DNA of 51,910 bases from JBBTCJ01 sp038043285 (GCA_038043285.1 JBBTCJ010000107.1:1-51910), one strand, 5' to 3'; positions 24,963 through 36,295 are shown, counted from the first letter of the stretch. Made by a program: numbers and translations. The notes: generated by a model not told the origin, from the sequence alone.

Positions 24963-27596
24963 TCAACCGGCGGGCCGGTCGCGACCCTTGCCCTCCGACG
25001 CCGCGTCTTTGCCGATAAGGGCTTCAAGCTTCTCGATTCGCTCGAGGAGCGATTTGTTCTTCTCCTTGGTCTCGTCCAGCTCTTTTCGCAAGTCGCTGAC
25101 CTGCGTCTGAGCCGGCTTGTCGGCTTCGATCGCCTCCACGGTCTTCTTGGCCGCCCGACGAACGCGATCCTCGCCGTCGTTGGCGGCGACGGCTTGCAGC
25201 GCCGTCAGAGCCGAACGCGCTCGCCCCGGTTCGGGCAGCGCGCCCAGCGCCCGCGCGGCCGCCCCGCGAATGCGCGGACTGCTGTCGTCAAGACCCTCGA
25301 CCAGACCGCTGACCAGCGATTGCATTGTGGCGTCGTCGAGATGGGTCTTCTTGGCCGTTTCCGCGAGGGCGTCGATCGCCCCAGGCCTGGCCATTCGCGG
25401 CTTGCCCGGACGGGTCCATTCCAACAGCGTCGCGACGAGCTTGGCGTCGCCCAGGAATCCCAATCCCTCCAGCGCCGCGCCGCGAAGAACCTCCATCCGC
25501 GATTCGCGCGACAAGGCGCCGCGAAGCAACTCTGCCGCGTCGTCCGCTCCGAGCTTGCCGTAGGACCGCAAGGCCGCAGCTTCGACGCGGTAGCTCGGAT
25601 CGCCCTTGACCACGAAAGTCCGTACCGCGTCGACAATCTTCTGATCGTGGTGGAATCCGCCGAGTTGCTCCATACAGGCGGCACGAGCCTTGTGTTGCTC
25701 GGTTTGGAGGCAGTCCACGAGCGCGTCGCGGGCGATGTCGCCCCCGGCTTTCGCCAGTGCCTTGGCGATTTCCGCTCGAACGCCCCAGAACGGCTCGGCC
25801 ATCAACGCCTCCCCCAGCAGCCGACGACCGCCGTCGGACGCTGCGTCGCCGTAGTATGCGGCGGCCCGAATCCGAGCGGCGACGTTGGGGTCGTTTTTTA
25901 ACTGCGACTCCCACAGATCCTTGCCTTTGTCTTCCTTCAATTCCATCAGCACGGCCTGGTCCGGATCCACCCGGACCATCGTCGGTTTCTTGGGAAGTGG
26001 CTGATAGATCGTTTGCTGCTTCCCGGTTACCTCGCGCGAAATCCTCACCGGCGGCGTGGCCTCGTCGAACCGGAACTCCACCGTAAGCGGGAAGAAGAAG
26101 GCATCCGCCTCTTGCGTCTGCGACACGCTGAGCTGCGCAAGCTTTTCGTCCTCGAGCCACTTCGTCGCCACTTTGACCACGGGGTGTCCCGGACGCTCCG
26201 TCCAGTCGTGGAAGAACCGCTCGAACGCCCGTCCGGTGACGCCCTCGACCGCCTTGCGGAGGTCCGACGTCTCGACCGTCGCGTAGGCGTGCGCCGTGCC
26301 GTACTTGTTCAAGACCTGCCAGAACATGTCGTCGCCGAGCTGCCGGCGCATCATGTGCAGCACCCACGCCCCTTTGGGGTATGAGCGGGAGTCGAACATG
26401 GAGCCGGGAGAATCATAGGCCCGATCGACGATCGGGCGTTCCTTCCCCCCGCGCATGGCGGATTCGGCCTTCTGGTACATGTTGTAGCGAAACTCTTCGT
26501 CGCCCTGGTCGTACTCGTCCCACAGCGCCTCGAAATAGCTGGCGAATCCTTCATTGAGCCAAAGGTGGGACCAGTCCTTGCAGGTCAGCAGATCACCCCA
26601 CCACTGATGGGCCAATTCGTGGGCGATCAGTCCGTCGGAGTCGCCGTCCAGGGCCGACCGCTTGTCGTGCAACGCCCCGTTGCCAAGCGTCGTCGCGGAG
26701 GTATTCTCCATCCCGCCTCCAAACCCCTCGCAGCAGATCTGCCCGTACCGGTCCCAGGGATACTCGATCCCGATCTTGTCGGAGAAGAAGTCCAGCATCC
26801 GCTTGGTGTTGCGGAAGGACCAGGGGATGTCGTCCTGGAACTTCGGATGGGCCCAATACGACACCGGCTTGCCTCTCCAGGTGTCCTCGACGATGGTGAA
26901 CTCGCCAACAATCAGCGACATCAGATAGGCGACGTGGGGCTTGTCCTGCAGCCAGTGAAAGGTCACCGTTCCGGCGGACTTGTCCTCTTTGCGGGAGACG
27001 AGTTTTCCATTGGAACTGACTTCCAGGCCCTTCGCCGTGGTGATAATCATCTCCGAGGTTTGTCGTTCGTTGGGATGGTCAAAGCACGGGAACCAGTGCG
27101 AATTGCTGGTCGATTCGCCCTGGGACCAGACGACGTTGGGGACGTCCGGCTCGGCCTCCGTGGGGCCGAAAAAATGCAACCCGTCGCCGGGCGACTCTGT
27201 CTTGTAGCGCACCTGGACGGAAGCCCGTTGCCCGGACTTTAGCGTCTGCCCCAGGGTTACCTCGAGATGCGAGCCGTCGTTGGAGAACTGAGCTGGCCGT
27301 GGCGGTGCGTCCATGATCTGCACCTGCACCTCCGACACGTCGAGGTTGGCCGCGTCGAACGTCACCGTCGAGACGTCGCGCAAGGCATCAAGGTCGACGC
27401 TTGCGGTGCCGGCGACCGACTTTTGCTTCAGATCGACGTTGAGATTCAGCCGGATATGCAGAGAATCCACGGGCCGGTCGGCCGGGAAGCGGAACGGCGC
27501 CTGTGGCTTGGGAGGTTCCGCGGCGAGAGCCGATCCGACCAGACCCGCCCAGGCAAATGCCAACGATACCCTTCTGCCGGTGATTGTTGCTTTCAT
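24963..27596 (-). CDS. Secreted M1-family zinc aminopeptidase with HEAT repeats
   Basis: An 877-aa protein with signal peptide (SLAFAWAGLVGSALA). N-terminal beta domain, then the catalytic domain: substrate-binding GGMEN (294-298, canonical GAMEN) and zinc site HELAH (326-330) with the second Glu at 349 in LWLNEGFASYFE. After a beta domain (about 470-560) come HEAT/PBS-type repeats (about 580-820, e.g. PRIRGAAARALGALP) and a final coiled coil (DLRKELDETKEKNKSLLERI). It should trim peptides outside the cytoplasm; the HEAT region resembles the C-terminal domain of related M1 enzymes but is longer. It ends 124 nt from the convergent oxidoreductase gene; no clear terminator is seen there. Confidence 0.93.
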   Translation of the reverse strand: MKATITGRRVSLAFAWAGLVGSALAAEPPKPQAPFRFPADRPVDSLHIRLNLNVDLKQKSVAGTASVDLDALRDVSTVTFDAANLDVSEVQVQIMDAPPRPAQFSNDGSHLEVTLGQTLKSGQRASVQVRYKTESPGDGLHFFGPTEAEPDVPNVVWSQGESTSNSHWFPCFDHPNERQTSEMIITTAKGLEVSSNGKLVSRKEDKSAGTVTFHWLQDKPHVAYLMSLIVGEFTIVEDTWRGKPVSYWAHPKFQDDIPWSFRNTKRMLDFFSDKIGIEYPWDRYGQICCEGFGGGMENTSATTLGNGALHDKRSALDGDSDGLIAHELAHQWWGDLLTCKDWSHLWLNEGFASYFEALWDEYDQGDEEFRYNMYQKAESAMRGGKERPIVDRAYDSPGSMFDSRSYPKGAWVLHMMRRQLGDDMFWQVLNKYGTAHAYATVETSDLRKAVEGVTGRAFERFFHDWTERPGHPVVKVATKWLEDEKLAQLSVSQTQEADAFFFPLTVEFRFDEATPPVRISREVTGKQQTIYQPLPKKPTMVRVDPDQAVLMELKEDKGKDLWESQLKNDPNVAARIRAAAYYGDAASDGGRRLLGEALMAEPFWGVRAEIAKALAKAGGDIARDALVDCLQTEQHKARAACMEQLGGFHHDQKIVDAVRTFVVKGDPSYRVEAAALRSYGKLGADDAAELLRGALSRESRMEVLRGAALEGLGFLGDAKLVATLLEWTRPGKPRMARPGAIDALAETAKKTHLDDATMQSLVSGLVEGLDDSSPRIRGAAARALGALPEPGRARSALTALQAVAANDGEDRVRRAAKKTVEAIEADKPAQTQVSDLRKELDETKEKNKSLLERIEKLEALIGKDAASEGKGRDRPAG

Positions 27597-27625
27597 GTTT
27601 TCGTCTCTCCCCGTTCAAGCGACGT

Positions 27626-27681
27626 CTCGCTGCCCATGCAGCGAGCCGCGGGCTGCTCCCCTTGACGCGAAGTGTCAAGGG
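27626..27681 (-). promoter_or_regulatory. Two hairpins in the leader of the M1 peptidase gene
   Basis: Perfect inverted repeats: CTCGCTGC-CCAT-GCAGCGAG (27626-27645) and CCCTTGAC-7 nt-GTCAAGGG (27659-27681), in the 160-nt gap between tdk and the peptidase start. The second contains TTGACA on the minus strand, but no -10 box follows at the right distance. They could be an operator, attenuator or terminator of tdk; no T-tract. Confidence 0.4.
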
Positions 27682-27756
27682 TCACTCCGCGCGGACTCAC
27701 CGTTCTTGCGGTATGTATCCGCGATCTTGATCGTACTCGTTGATTGGGCATTTCCT

Positions 27757-28365
27757 TCACGGTGGGGCTTCCGGCGGCGCTTTCCAGCACCCTTCGCACC
27801 GCGGCTCGTAGCTCTCCGGTCCGCCGACCATCGAGCGGTCCAGAATGGGCGTCAACCGCTGCGTCCGCGTCGCCTCCCGCCCGCAGCGGGCGCAGACCGC
27901 CGAAAGTCCGGTCACGGTATCGGCGACGTCAACCCATCGACGCATCGCCGGAAACTCCCGACCCCAACTGTCGCGGTCCAATGCGGCCACGACAACGTCA
28001 ATCCCGCATCGTGCCAACCCCTGCACCACCTCCACAAGCTCGACGCCGAAAAAATGCCCCTCGTCGATTGCCGCAAGGGAGACGCTGGTTCGTATCCTCG
28101 GCGGAATCGCCGCGGCGGAGTCGACGACCGTGGCTGGGAACGCCCGCCCCGCGTGTGACACCACCGCGTCGAGCGCGTAACGCGTGTCAATCGCAGGTTT
28201 GAATGCTTGAACGCGCTCGGCGGGAAGCCGCTCCGCCGACCGTAGCAACTCCGTCGTTTTGCCGCTGAACATGCAACCGCAAACCAGCGTGATGGACCCG
28301 ATGGCGGCTTGGCCCGAAGGGGATTCGCCCCCGCCCGTTTGCCCGTCAACCGTCGTGTCCGTCAT
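27757..28365 (-). CDS. tdk: Thymidine kinase, type II
   Basis: Phosphorylates thymidine in the salvage pathway. P-loop GCMFSGKTTEL at residues 32-42, Walker-B-like DEGHFF (usually DEAQFF), and a zinc-binding lasso with two cysteine pairs (CARCG, CEGC). 202 aa, normal length. The ATG at 28365 is chosen because the family's conserved start begins shortly before the P-loop; the frame is open further upstream without similarity. Bases 28395-28414, just upstream, resemble the short hairpin repeat. Confidence 0.95.
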   Translation of the reverse strand: MTDTTVDGQTGGGESPSGQAAIGSITLVCGCMFSGKTTELLRSAERLPAERVQAFKPAIDTRYALDAVVSHAGRAFPATVVDSAAAIPPRIRTSVSLAAIDEGHFFGVELVEVVQGLARCGIDVVVAALDRDSWGREFPAMRRWVDVADTVTGLSAVCARCGREATRTQRLTPILDRSMVGGPESYEPRCEGCWKAPPEAPP

Positions 28366-28439
28366 AGCCGTTCGCCGGCGGAAGCCGGCCCGCACCGCGA
28401 CCATGAGACAACCGTGAGTTCTCGGCTCGCGACGCACGG

Positions 28440-29201
28440 TCATTCCACGGCCGTGGGCTGCGGCGCAAGCTCGATCCCCTCGAACAGCGCGCTGCCGATT
28501 CGGACGACGGTCGCGCCAAACTCGATGGCGATCTCGAAATCGTTGCTCATCCCCATCGAAAGCTCGGTGAACGCCGGACCGCCGACACGCTCGCCGATGA
28601 TCTCGTCGAACAGTTCGCGCACCCGCTGGAACGTGTGGCGGATGACCGTTACGTCGGTGGTGAGCGGCGCCATGCACATCAACCCGCGAAGCTCGATGTT
28701 CCTCAGCGAGGTGATCTGCTCCGCAAGATGGGTGGCGGCCGCCACCGCCACGCCGGATTTGCTCGTCTCGCCCGCCGCGTTGACTTGCAGGAGGATCGGC
28801 ATCCGCGCGTCCAGCCTTTTCGCCTCCGCGTCAACTTCTTCCGCGAGCCGCAGGCTGTCGATCGAATGAATCATCTCGATCCACGGGAGAATGATCCGCA
28901 CCTTGTTGCGCTGAAGGTGGCCGATCATGTGCCAACGCGGAAGATGCGCGTCGGCCTCCTCCTGGCGCGTACGACGGGACGTCGACTCGCGCAGCATGGC
29001 CGCCCGTCTGGCCAATTCCTGCGCGTGATTCTCGCCCAGATCGCGCACGCCCAATTCCACCAGCGTCCGGATCAGTTCCAGCCCGACGTACTTGGTCACG
29101 GTGACGACCTTCACCTCGGCGGAATCCCGCTTCGCCCGAGCGCAAGCCTCGGCGATGCGTTGTTCAAGGCGCTTATAGTTTTCCGAGAGCTTGCGCTTCA
29201 T
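28440..29201 (-). CDS. PLP-binding homeostasis protein, YggS/PROSC family
   Basis: Fold-type III PLP protein involved in pyridoxal phosphate homeostasis. The lysine that binds PLP is in VVTVTKYV. LGENHAQEL, HMIGHLQRNKV, ILLQVNAAGETSKSGV, LRGLMCMAPL and LSMGMSNDFEIAI...VVRIGSALFEG are all family landmarks. 253 aa. The frame is open to 29279, but the predicted promoter (start near 29240) lies inside that extension, so the ATG at 29201 is preferred. Divergent from typA. Confidence 0.93.
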   Translation of the reverse strand: MKRKLSENYKRLEQRIAEACARAKRDSAEVKVVTVTKYVGLELIRTLVELGVRDLGENHAQELARRAAMLRESTSRRTRQEEADAHLPRWHMIGHLQRNKVRIILPWIEMIHSIDSLRLAEEVDAEAKRLDARMPILLQVNAAGETSKSGVAVAAATHLAEQITSLRNIELRGLMCMAPLTTDVTVIRHTFQRVRELFDEIIGERVGGPAFTELSMGMSNDFEIAIEFGATVVRIGSALFEGIELAPQPTAVE

Positions 29202-29246
29202 GGATGCGAAGAGTTCCGCTTGACCGTCATTCTCAGCCCGAAGCGG

Positions 29247-29275
29247 AGTATAGCCCTGCCCCCAGGCGACGCCAA
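29247..29275 (-). promoter_or_regulatory. Candidate promoter for the YggS-family gene
   Basis: Minus strand: TTGGCG (29275-29270), 17-nt spacer, TATACT (29252-29247). It leaves about a 39-nt leader before the ATG at 29201. Confidence 0.6.
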
Positions 29276-29285
29276 CCACGACCTG

Positions 29286-29314
29286 TTGGAAACCGGCCCG
29301 GAACTCGCTATCAT
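29286..29314 (+). promoter_or_regulatory. Candidate promoter for typA
   Basis: TTGGAA (29286-29291), 17-nt spacer, TATCAT (29309-29314). Back-to-back with the yggS promoter, the -35 boxes 10 nt apart. It leaves about a 100-nt leader before the GTG at 29425. Confidence 0.6.
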
Positions 29315-29424
29315 CCGGCCTCCGCGGTCGTGTCGGCGTGAAGGGGGGTATAGCAGCCTTTCCCGACAGACCCTCCCGCCGAAGCGTGGAAGGACACGAC
29401 CGACAACACCGAGGATTTCACAGG

Positions 29425-31254
<1,830 letters not shown>

Positions 31255-31470
31255 CGCGGGCTGCCGGATGATTCCTCCGAATGGGCGAGCCAAGGGCTTT
31301 GCGCCTGCGCGGCGCCGTTTGAGCCAACCGATCGAACGCACGCTCGCGTCCCATTCTTGAAAACGCCGGCCGGCGTCAACGCGATCCCCGCGACGAACCC
31401 CGCGGGACGTCGAAGGTCCGGCAAAGTCCGCGTATCGCATTAGGACGGGATCGGGTACGAGCGTGGCGGC

Positions 31471-32190
31471 TCAGGTCTGGGACGGCTGCAGGCTGAAGTT
31501 CTGGCGAATCCACTCGTCGGTGATTCCGTGCTCGCCCAGCTTCTTGGCAACCAGCGTGGAAGCGTCGCGGACGAGGGCCAGCAGGAGATGTTGCGGCTCG
31601 ACCTCGCCGGCCCCGAAGCGGTTCGCCGAGTCCACCGCGAGGATCAGCGTGTGCCAGAACTTCGGCGAGCGGAACGCCTTGGCCAACTCCTGCTGGTGCA
31701 TCCACTCGAACTCGCCGTGCCGAGAATGGGCCAGATCATGCGCCGGGTCGACGCTGGTATGCAGCAGCGCCACAACCTTTTCACGCAGTCGCTCAAGCTC
31801 GATTCCCTGCTCGCGCAGAACCTCGCCCGGCACGCCGTCGCGCACTTGCAACAGCCCGAGCATCAAGTGCTCGGTGCCCACGTATCGATGCCCGAAGCCG
31901 CGGGCTTCGTCTATGGCCAACGAGATGACTTGCCGCGTCTCTTCCGTATGCGCGCGGCGACCGATGGTACTCCCCGGTTCCCCCCGTCTGACCCGCGAGG
32001 CAATCGCTTGCCTTACCTTGTCCGGATCCACGTCCAGGACGCGCAGGGCTTCCGTCGCAACGCAGGCTCCCTCCGCGATCAGTCCGAGGAGAATGTGTGT
32101 TGGAGCCAGGTAGTTGTGATTCAGCCGCGTCGCCTCGAGGTTGGCCAGCGCCAGGGCGTGGCGAGCGCGGTCGGAAAACCGTTCGTGCAT
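31471..32190 (-). CDS. Stand-alone Clp N-domain protein
   Basis: A 239-aa protein made of Clp repeat (Clp_N) motifs like the N-terminal domain of ClpA/ClpC: MHERFSDRARHALALANLEA...NHNYLAPTHILLGLI, and again RQVISLAIDEARGFGHRYVGTEHLMLGLL. A further helical segment near the end (WHTLILAVDSANRFGAGEVEPQHLLLALV) is a third, more diverged copy. No AAA+ ATPase part follows: the frame ends in a stop, and downstream is only the gap to typA. It may act as an adaptor or as a competitor for ClpC adaptors; that is inference. ATG at 32190 has AAAGGA about 9 nt upstream. Confidence 0.88.
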   Translation of the reverse strand: MHERFSDRARHALALANLEATRLNHNYLAPTHILLGLIAEGACVATEALRVLDVDPDKVRQAIASRVRRGEPGSTIGRRAHTEETRQVISLAIDEARGFGHRYVGTEHLMLGLLQVRDGVPGEVLREQGIELERLREKVVALLHTSVDPAHDLAHSRHGEFEWMHQQELAKAFRSPKFWHTLILAVDSANRFGAGEVEPQHLLLALVRDASTLVAKKLGEHGITDEWIRQNFSLQPSQT

Positions 32191-32582
32191 GAAGAACGTC
32201 CTTTCGGTTGCGCCGCTCGGTGCGTTGCATGGAACCGCGTTCGGCACCGCAATCCGGCAGTGTGCGAAACGTCCGCCCGCGACCCCCGGTTCCGAGTCGC
32301 CGAGGCCATGATGGGATCGCGGCAGGCCGGCACTCAGCACGGCTTGAACGAAGCAGCTTACTGCCGCTATCGGGGATGACAAGGGCCGGATTCCGCCGAA
32401 CGATTGACCGCTCGCGGCGATTCACTCTCCAGCCGGGGGGTGCGGATCGGGGCATTCCCACGCGATGGACGGGAACCCTTAACGCTCAGGTGCCGCGCGT
32501 TGTGGGCTGGCCACCTGCCGGATGTACCGAGCGTCCGCAGGCACGTCGGAGGCGGTGCGGCTACCCTGGAGCGATGGTTGCG
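32191..32582. other. Gap between the Clp_N gene and a small gene
   Basis: About 390 nt in which both neighbours are on the minus strand. No coding pattern, repeat or promoter of acceptable quality was found; open frames here are short or extend the Clp_N frame without similarity. Confidence 0.4.
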
Positions 32583-32792
32583 CTACACGCCGGACCCTAG
32601 GCATTCGGCGAGTTCGCGACGAGTCCCCGTGCGATTGGGTGGCCCCGAGCCCAGCGAGCCATCCAAATGGCAAACACCGTAGGGGCCGACTTCCAGGCTA
32701 TCTTCGATGTCGTCAGCCAGCCTGACGATGGTCGCGGCGTCGAAATGCTCGATGAGCCGGACCAGCCTGCCTACCGCTTCGTTTTTCGACAT
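32583..32792 (-). CDS. Small hypothetical protein
   Basis: A 69-aa protein. The first 40 residues look helical and acidic (LVRLIEHFDAATIVRLADDIEDSLEV); the rest is Gly/Pro/Arg-rich (LGSGPPNRTGTRRELAE). The support is the translation start: AAGGAGG seven nt before the ATG, one of the strongest SD sites in the window, together with a TTGACA about 95 nt upstream (32891-32886; only a weak -10 follows). I do not recognise it. Confidence 0.6.
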   Translation of the reverse strand: MSKNEAVGRLVRLIEHFDAATIVRLADDIEDSLEVGPYGVCHLDGSLGSGPPNRTGTRRELAECLGSGV

Positions 32793-33730
32793 TGGAGAAC
32801 CTCCTTGTGACGGCGTGACGGTGCGACGAGAAATGAACAGCGTCCGTCACTCCGGTGTGTTTAGTCTGCGCCGAACCCCGGCGATTGTCAAGGAGATTCG
32901 TGTTTGGTTTTGTCATATTGAACGGGCATCGTCGTGGCTCTCCCGGGCGCCCGGATCAGGAAAGCGCGCCGAGGCGGGCCGCCGGCGTTCCACCGTTGAA
33001 CGAACGTGCCTCAGCGCTGGACACGATGGAACCTGGAGCAAGCTTCGCCCGCGGCGGCGACGCGCGGAATCGTGATACTCGCCCCGCGTTTCGGCCTGAC
33101 CTCTGCCGTTCCATCCCACGCGCTCATCGGTAACTGTAGTTCTCGTACCCGAAAACCGGGTTGCCGCGCGACGCTGGTCCGAAGCCCACGGAACACAGCA
33201 CTCCTCGGCGCTGGCAGATCCGATCGAACCCTCTTGCCTGATTGTTGATCCGCCCGATGCGCGACGGATTCCTGATGCCGTCGCGGCCGAATTGCGGGCC
33301 GACGTTCCGAACAGCTTCCCTCCCGGATCATGTGTTTCCCCGGGTACGGAATCCAACCTCGGCGAGGACGTTGGCGGGAAACTTTCAGCCGGCACGGTTT
33401 GGCTTCGATTATGGACAACCGGACGGCGAGGCGGTGGGATCATCCAGCCGGTCGAGGCCCAAGCCATTTCGAAACCGTTTTGCCCGATAACGCAGGACTT
33501 TACCCGTGGAGAGGTATCATAACTTATGCTTTTTACGAATGTTGCGCCCGATAATTTGATTCTGAAAAAAATAGCGAGATACGGCCTGTTCTCGCTTCCC
33601 AAGAGATGAGCACGACGGTAGAATACTCAGTGCGGGGTTGGATCTCCGCAGCATTAACCGCGATCCATTGCCTTGGGGTGCTGGAGTCGATCGCGTAATC
33701 GCGTAAGTTGGTTTGACGGAGTGTGGTGCA
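32793..33730. other. Long gap without a convincing gene
   Basis: About 940 nt. Several open frames of 70-230 codons exist on both strands, but none has an SD, conserved motif or reasonable composition. One stretch on the plus strand (33240-33522, ending PITQDFTRGEVS) reads smoothly but has no start signal, so it may be a gene remnant. From 33500 to 33620 the base composition becomes distinctly AT-rich ahead of the sorting-tail protein, likely its promoter region; no clean -35/-10 pair is seen. Confidence 0.4.
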
Positions 33731-34189
33731 ATGTTCGTTCGTAGGCTCATGGGGTCGTGTGCGGTGTTGTTCAGCGCGGCGGTTGTGTCGGCGGACATGC
33801 CCCAGCCGGAAATGAGATCAACTCAGATTGCTCGGAGCTTTTCCGGAACGACGCTCGGCGTGACGCCGATCGCGCCGTCCAGTGACGAACTTGTGGTATC
33901 CGGTTTGAGCGGCTCGACGCTGAATGGCCTTTCCTCAGGCTCCGCCATTTCGTTCACGAGCATGTCGTTATCTTTGGAGGCGTTCCAGGCTGTCGGCGGA
34001 ACGGTGGTCGAGGGCACCGAGACGGGTTCCTTGCAGACTGATCTTGATCCCGGCGTTTCGATTCGTTACTTCGGCTATGCGTCGCCGTTTTCGGGCGAGC
34101 CGGCACACGTTCCTCTTCCATCGGCGGCAATCCTCGCGGTCGTCGGGCTGGGGTTGGTTGGGACGTCCAGACGTCTCCGCCGCGCGTAG
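33731..34189 (+). CDS. Secreted protein with PEP-CTERM-like sorting tail
   Basis: A 152-aa protein: signal peptide (LMGSCAVLFSAAVVSA), a Ser/Gly/Thr-rich beta-type middle, and a C-terminal tail made of VPLP, a hydrophobic stretch (SAAILAVVGLGLVG) and a basic end (TSRRLRRA). This three-part tail is how PEP-CTERM exosortase substrates end, here with VPLP instead of VPEP. It should be exported and sorted to the envelope. No exosortase is in the window, although two glycosyltransferases and an epimerase follow. ATG at 33731 with GGAG about 9 nt upstream; TTG at 33713 also opens the frame. Confidence 0.75.
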   Translation: MFVRRLMGSCAVLFSAAVVSADMPQPEMRSTQIARSFSGTTLGVTPIAPSSDELVVSGLSGSTLNGLSSGSAISFTSMSLSLEAFQAVGGTVVEGTETGSLQTDLDPGVSIRYFGYASPFSGEPAHVPLPSAAILAVVGLGLVGTSRRLRRA

Positions 34190-34430
34190 TTTTCCCTGAT
34201 CGCAACCGCCCCAGACGCCGTGCGAATTCCTCTCGGATTCAACCTCGCGCTGATCGTGCCCAAGGTGATTCTTCCGCGTACGGCGCAAGCCCCAATCAGC
34301 ACTTTCAACCGGTGCCTGGTCTGACGCCCGTCTTCAGGTGAGTCCGTTGGGTTGTAGACATGCCGTGGCGCCCAGAAACGTGCAGTGATCGGAGTGTCGG
34401 CCAATCGGTACGATCGGCGTCGGCGCCGCA

Positions 34431-35132
34431 TCAATCCCATAGACTAAACCGCACGATTGCCCAGACGGCCTTGAAGCCGTCGCGAACGCCGATTTTTTTC
34501 CCCTCGGTGTAGTCGCGGCCGGCATAACTGATGCCGACCTCGAAAATCCTCCATTTGCCCCGCGCCACCTTGGCGGTCATTTCGGGTTCGATGGTGAACG
34601 TGTCGCTGCGCAAAGTCAGCGATTTCAAGACCGGGGCGCGGAAGACTTTGTAGCAGGTCTCCATGTCGGTAAGGTTGAGGTTGGTGAGCATGTTCGACAG
34701 CCAAGTCAGCAGCCGGTTGCCGATCATGTGCCAGAAGAGATGGACCCGGTGGTACTCGGAACCCACGAACCGCGAACCGTAAACGACGTCCGCCTTTCCC
34801 TCGAGGATCGGTCGAAGCAGCCGCGGATAATCTCGCGGGTCATACTCAAGGTCGGCATCCTGAATCAGAATGATGTCGCCGGTGGCGGCCGCAAAGCCCT
34901 CCCGGAGGGCGGCCCCTTTCCCGCGATTTCCAGGTTGGAGCTTCGCGACAAGCCGTTCATGGGGCCAACGTTGCGCCAGTCGGGGGTACAGGTCGCGGGT
35001 GCCGTCGGTGCTGCCGTCGTCCACCAGGACAATTTCCCGCTCGATCCCAACGTCGACGGCGATGACCCGGGCGATGATCTCCTCCAGCGTCGCCCTCTCG
35101 TTGTAGACCGGTATGACAATCGAAAGTTTCAT
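34431..35132 (-). CDS. Family 2 glycosyltransferase, dolichol-phosphate mannosyltransferase-like
   Basis: A 233-aa GT-A enzyme. MKLSIVIPVYNERATLEEII opens the nucleotide-binding fold, VDDGSTDGT and the metal-binding QDADLEYDP follow, with NRGKGAALREGF between. NLNLTDMETCYKVFR is typical of polyprenyl-phosphate sugar transferases of the DPM1 type. It lacks C-terminal transmembrane helices, so it would act in the cytoplasm at the membrane face, making a lipid-linked sugar or using one; the sugar is not predictable. Divergent from the epimerase gene at 35366. Confidence 0.92.
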   Translation of the reverse strand: MKLSIVIPVYNERATLEEIIARVIAVDVGIEREIVLVDDGSTDGTRDLYPRLAQRWPHERLVAKLQPGNRGKGAALREGFAAATGDIILIQDADLEYDPRDYPRLLRPILEGKADVVYGSRFVGSEYHRVHLFWHMIGNRLLTWLSNMLTNLNLTDMETCYKVFRAPVLKSLTLRSDTFTIEPEMTAKVARGKWRIFEVGISYAGRDYTEGKKIGVRDGFKAVWAIVRFSLWD

Positions 35133-35365
35133 GGCTCTCCCCGGCATTCCATACGCCGACGCCCCGCCCCGGGGTCGAACCATCCTACACGCCTAGGCTT
35201 CCGCGGCACAGTTCCCCGAACCACGATCGATGGTTTGGCGTATCCCTACTGAGCGGTCGAAGCAACCTTTACCTCCGTCGCGGGCATAGGTAGCCTGTGC
35301 CACGGTCTTGTCGCCGAGCGCCGGATCTGTCAGGGCGCCCATCGAGGGCCTGCCGGGAGCGGACC

Positions 35366-36295
35366 ATGCGGGTGCTGATTACTGGATCGAGCGGACAAAT
35401 CGGAACCAACCTCGCGCTGGCCTTGCTCGACCGCGGCGACCACGTCGTCGGCGTGGATCGCCGCCCCAACACCTGGACCAGCAGGATCGAAACGGTCCTG
35501 CTCGATCTGGCCAGAACCGGCTTGGACCCACTCCCCGGCGGCGATTGTTTCGACGTCGTCGTCCACCTCGCTGCCAACGCCAAGGTCCACGAACTGGTCG
35601 AACAGCCGCAACGGGCGATGGACAACATCACCATCTGCTTCGCGGCGATGGAGCACTGTCGGCGACATTCCCTTCCGCTGGTGTTTGCCAGTTCACGCGA
35701 AGTGTACGGCGACATTCATCGTCATGTGACCCGCGAGGCCGAGGCGGATTTTGTGGTGGCCGAAAGCCCCTACAGCGCCAGCAAGATCGCCGGCGAAGCT
35801 TTGATCTACTCGTACGCCCAGTGCTACGACCTGCCGTTCCTGGTCTTCCGCTTCAGCAACGTCTACGGCCGCTACGACAACGACCTCGAACGCATGGAGC
35901 GAGTGATCCCGTTGTTCATCGACCGAATCGCCCGCGACCTGCCGATTACCGTGTTTGGCCGGGACAAGGTGCTCGATTTCACCTACGTCGATGACTGCGT
36001 CGCGGGGGTCATCGCGGGCATTGATGCGCTGCATCAGCGGAGGGTCACGCGGGAGACGGTCAACCTGGCTTGCGGGCAGGGCAGCACACTCGTGGACGTC
36101 GTCAACATCGTCGCCCTGGCGCTGCGTAAACAGCCGAAAGTGGCGTATGAACCGGCCCGCGTCGGAGAGGTCACGCGATACGTCGCGGATATCAGCAAGG
36201 CCCGGGCGCTGTTGGGGTACAACCCTCAAACGCCGCTGAGCACGGGACTGATCAAGACGGTGGAATGGTCAGCCTCGTGGCGTCCAATCGCCTGA
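35366..36295 (+). CDS. NAD-dependent nucleotide-sugar epimerase/dehydratase
   Basis: Short-chain (extended) dehydrogenase, 309 aa. Rossmann TGSSGQIGTNLA at 6-17, active-site SSREVYG and Y-S-A-S-K (YxxxK), then FRFSNVYGRYD and the substrate region. It is UDP-glucose 4-epimerase-like, but the exact substrate cannot be told. The ATG at 35366 starts MRVLITGSSG and follows GGGAGC; the frame is open further up. Probably supplies sugar nucleotides for the neighbouring glycosyltransferases. Confidence 0.9.
   Translation: MRVLITGSSGQIGTNLALALLDRGDHVVGVDRRPNTWTSRIETVLLDLARTGLDPLPGGDCFDVVVHLAANAKVHELVEQPQRAMDNITICFAAMEHCRRHSLPLVFASSREVYGDIHRHVTREAEADFVVAESPYSASKIAGEALIYSYAQCYDLPFLVFRFSNVYGRYDNDLERMERVIPLFIDRIARDLPITVFGRDKVLDFTYVDDCVAGVIAGIDALHQRRVTRETVNLACGQGSTLVDVVNIVALALRKQPKVAYEPARVGEVTRYVADISKARALLGYNPQTPLSTGLIKTVEWSASWRPIA

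Noticed and set aside
32913..33602. A 229-codon minus-strand frame in the large gap
   Set aside because: No SD, no recognisable motif and an Arg/Ser-rich composition typical of frames opened by high GC.
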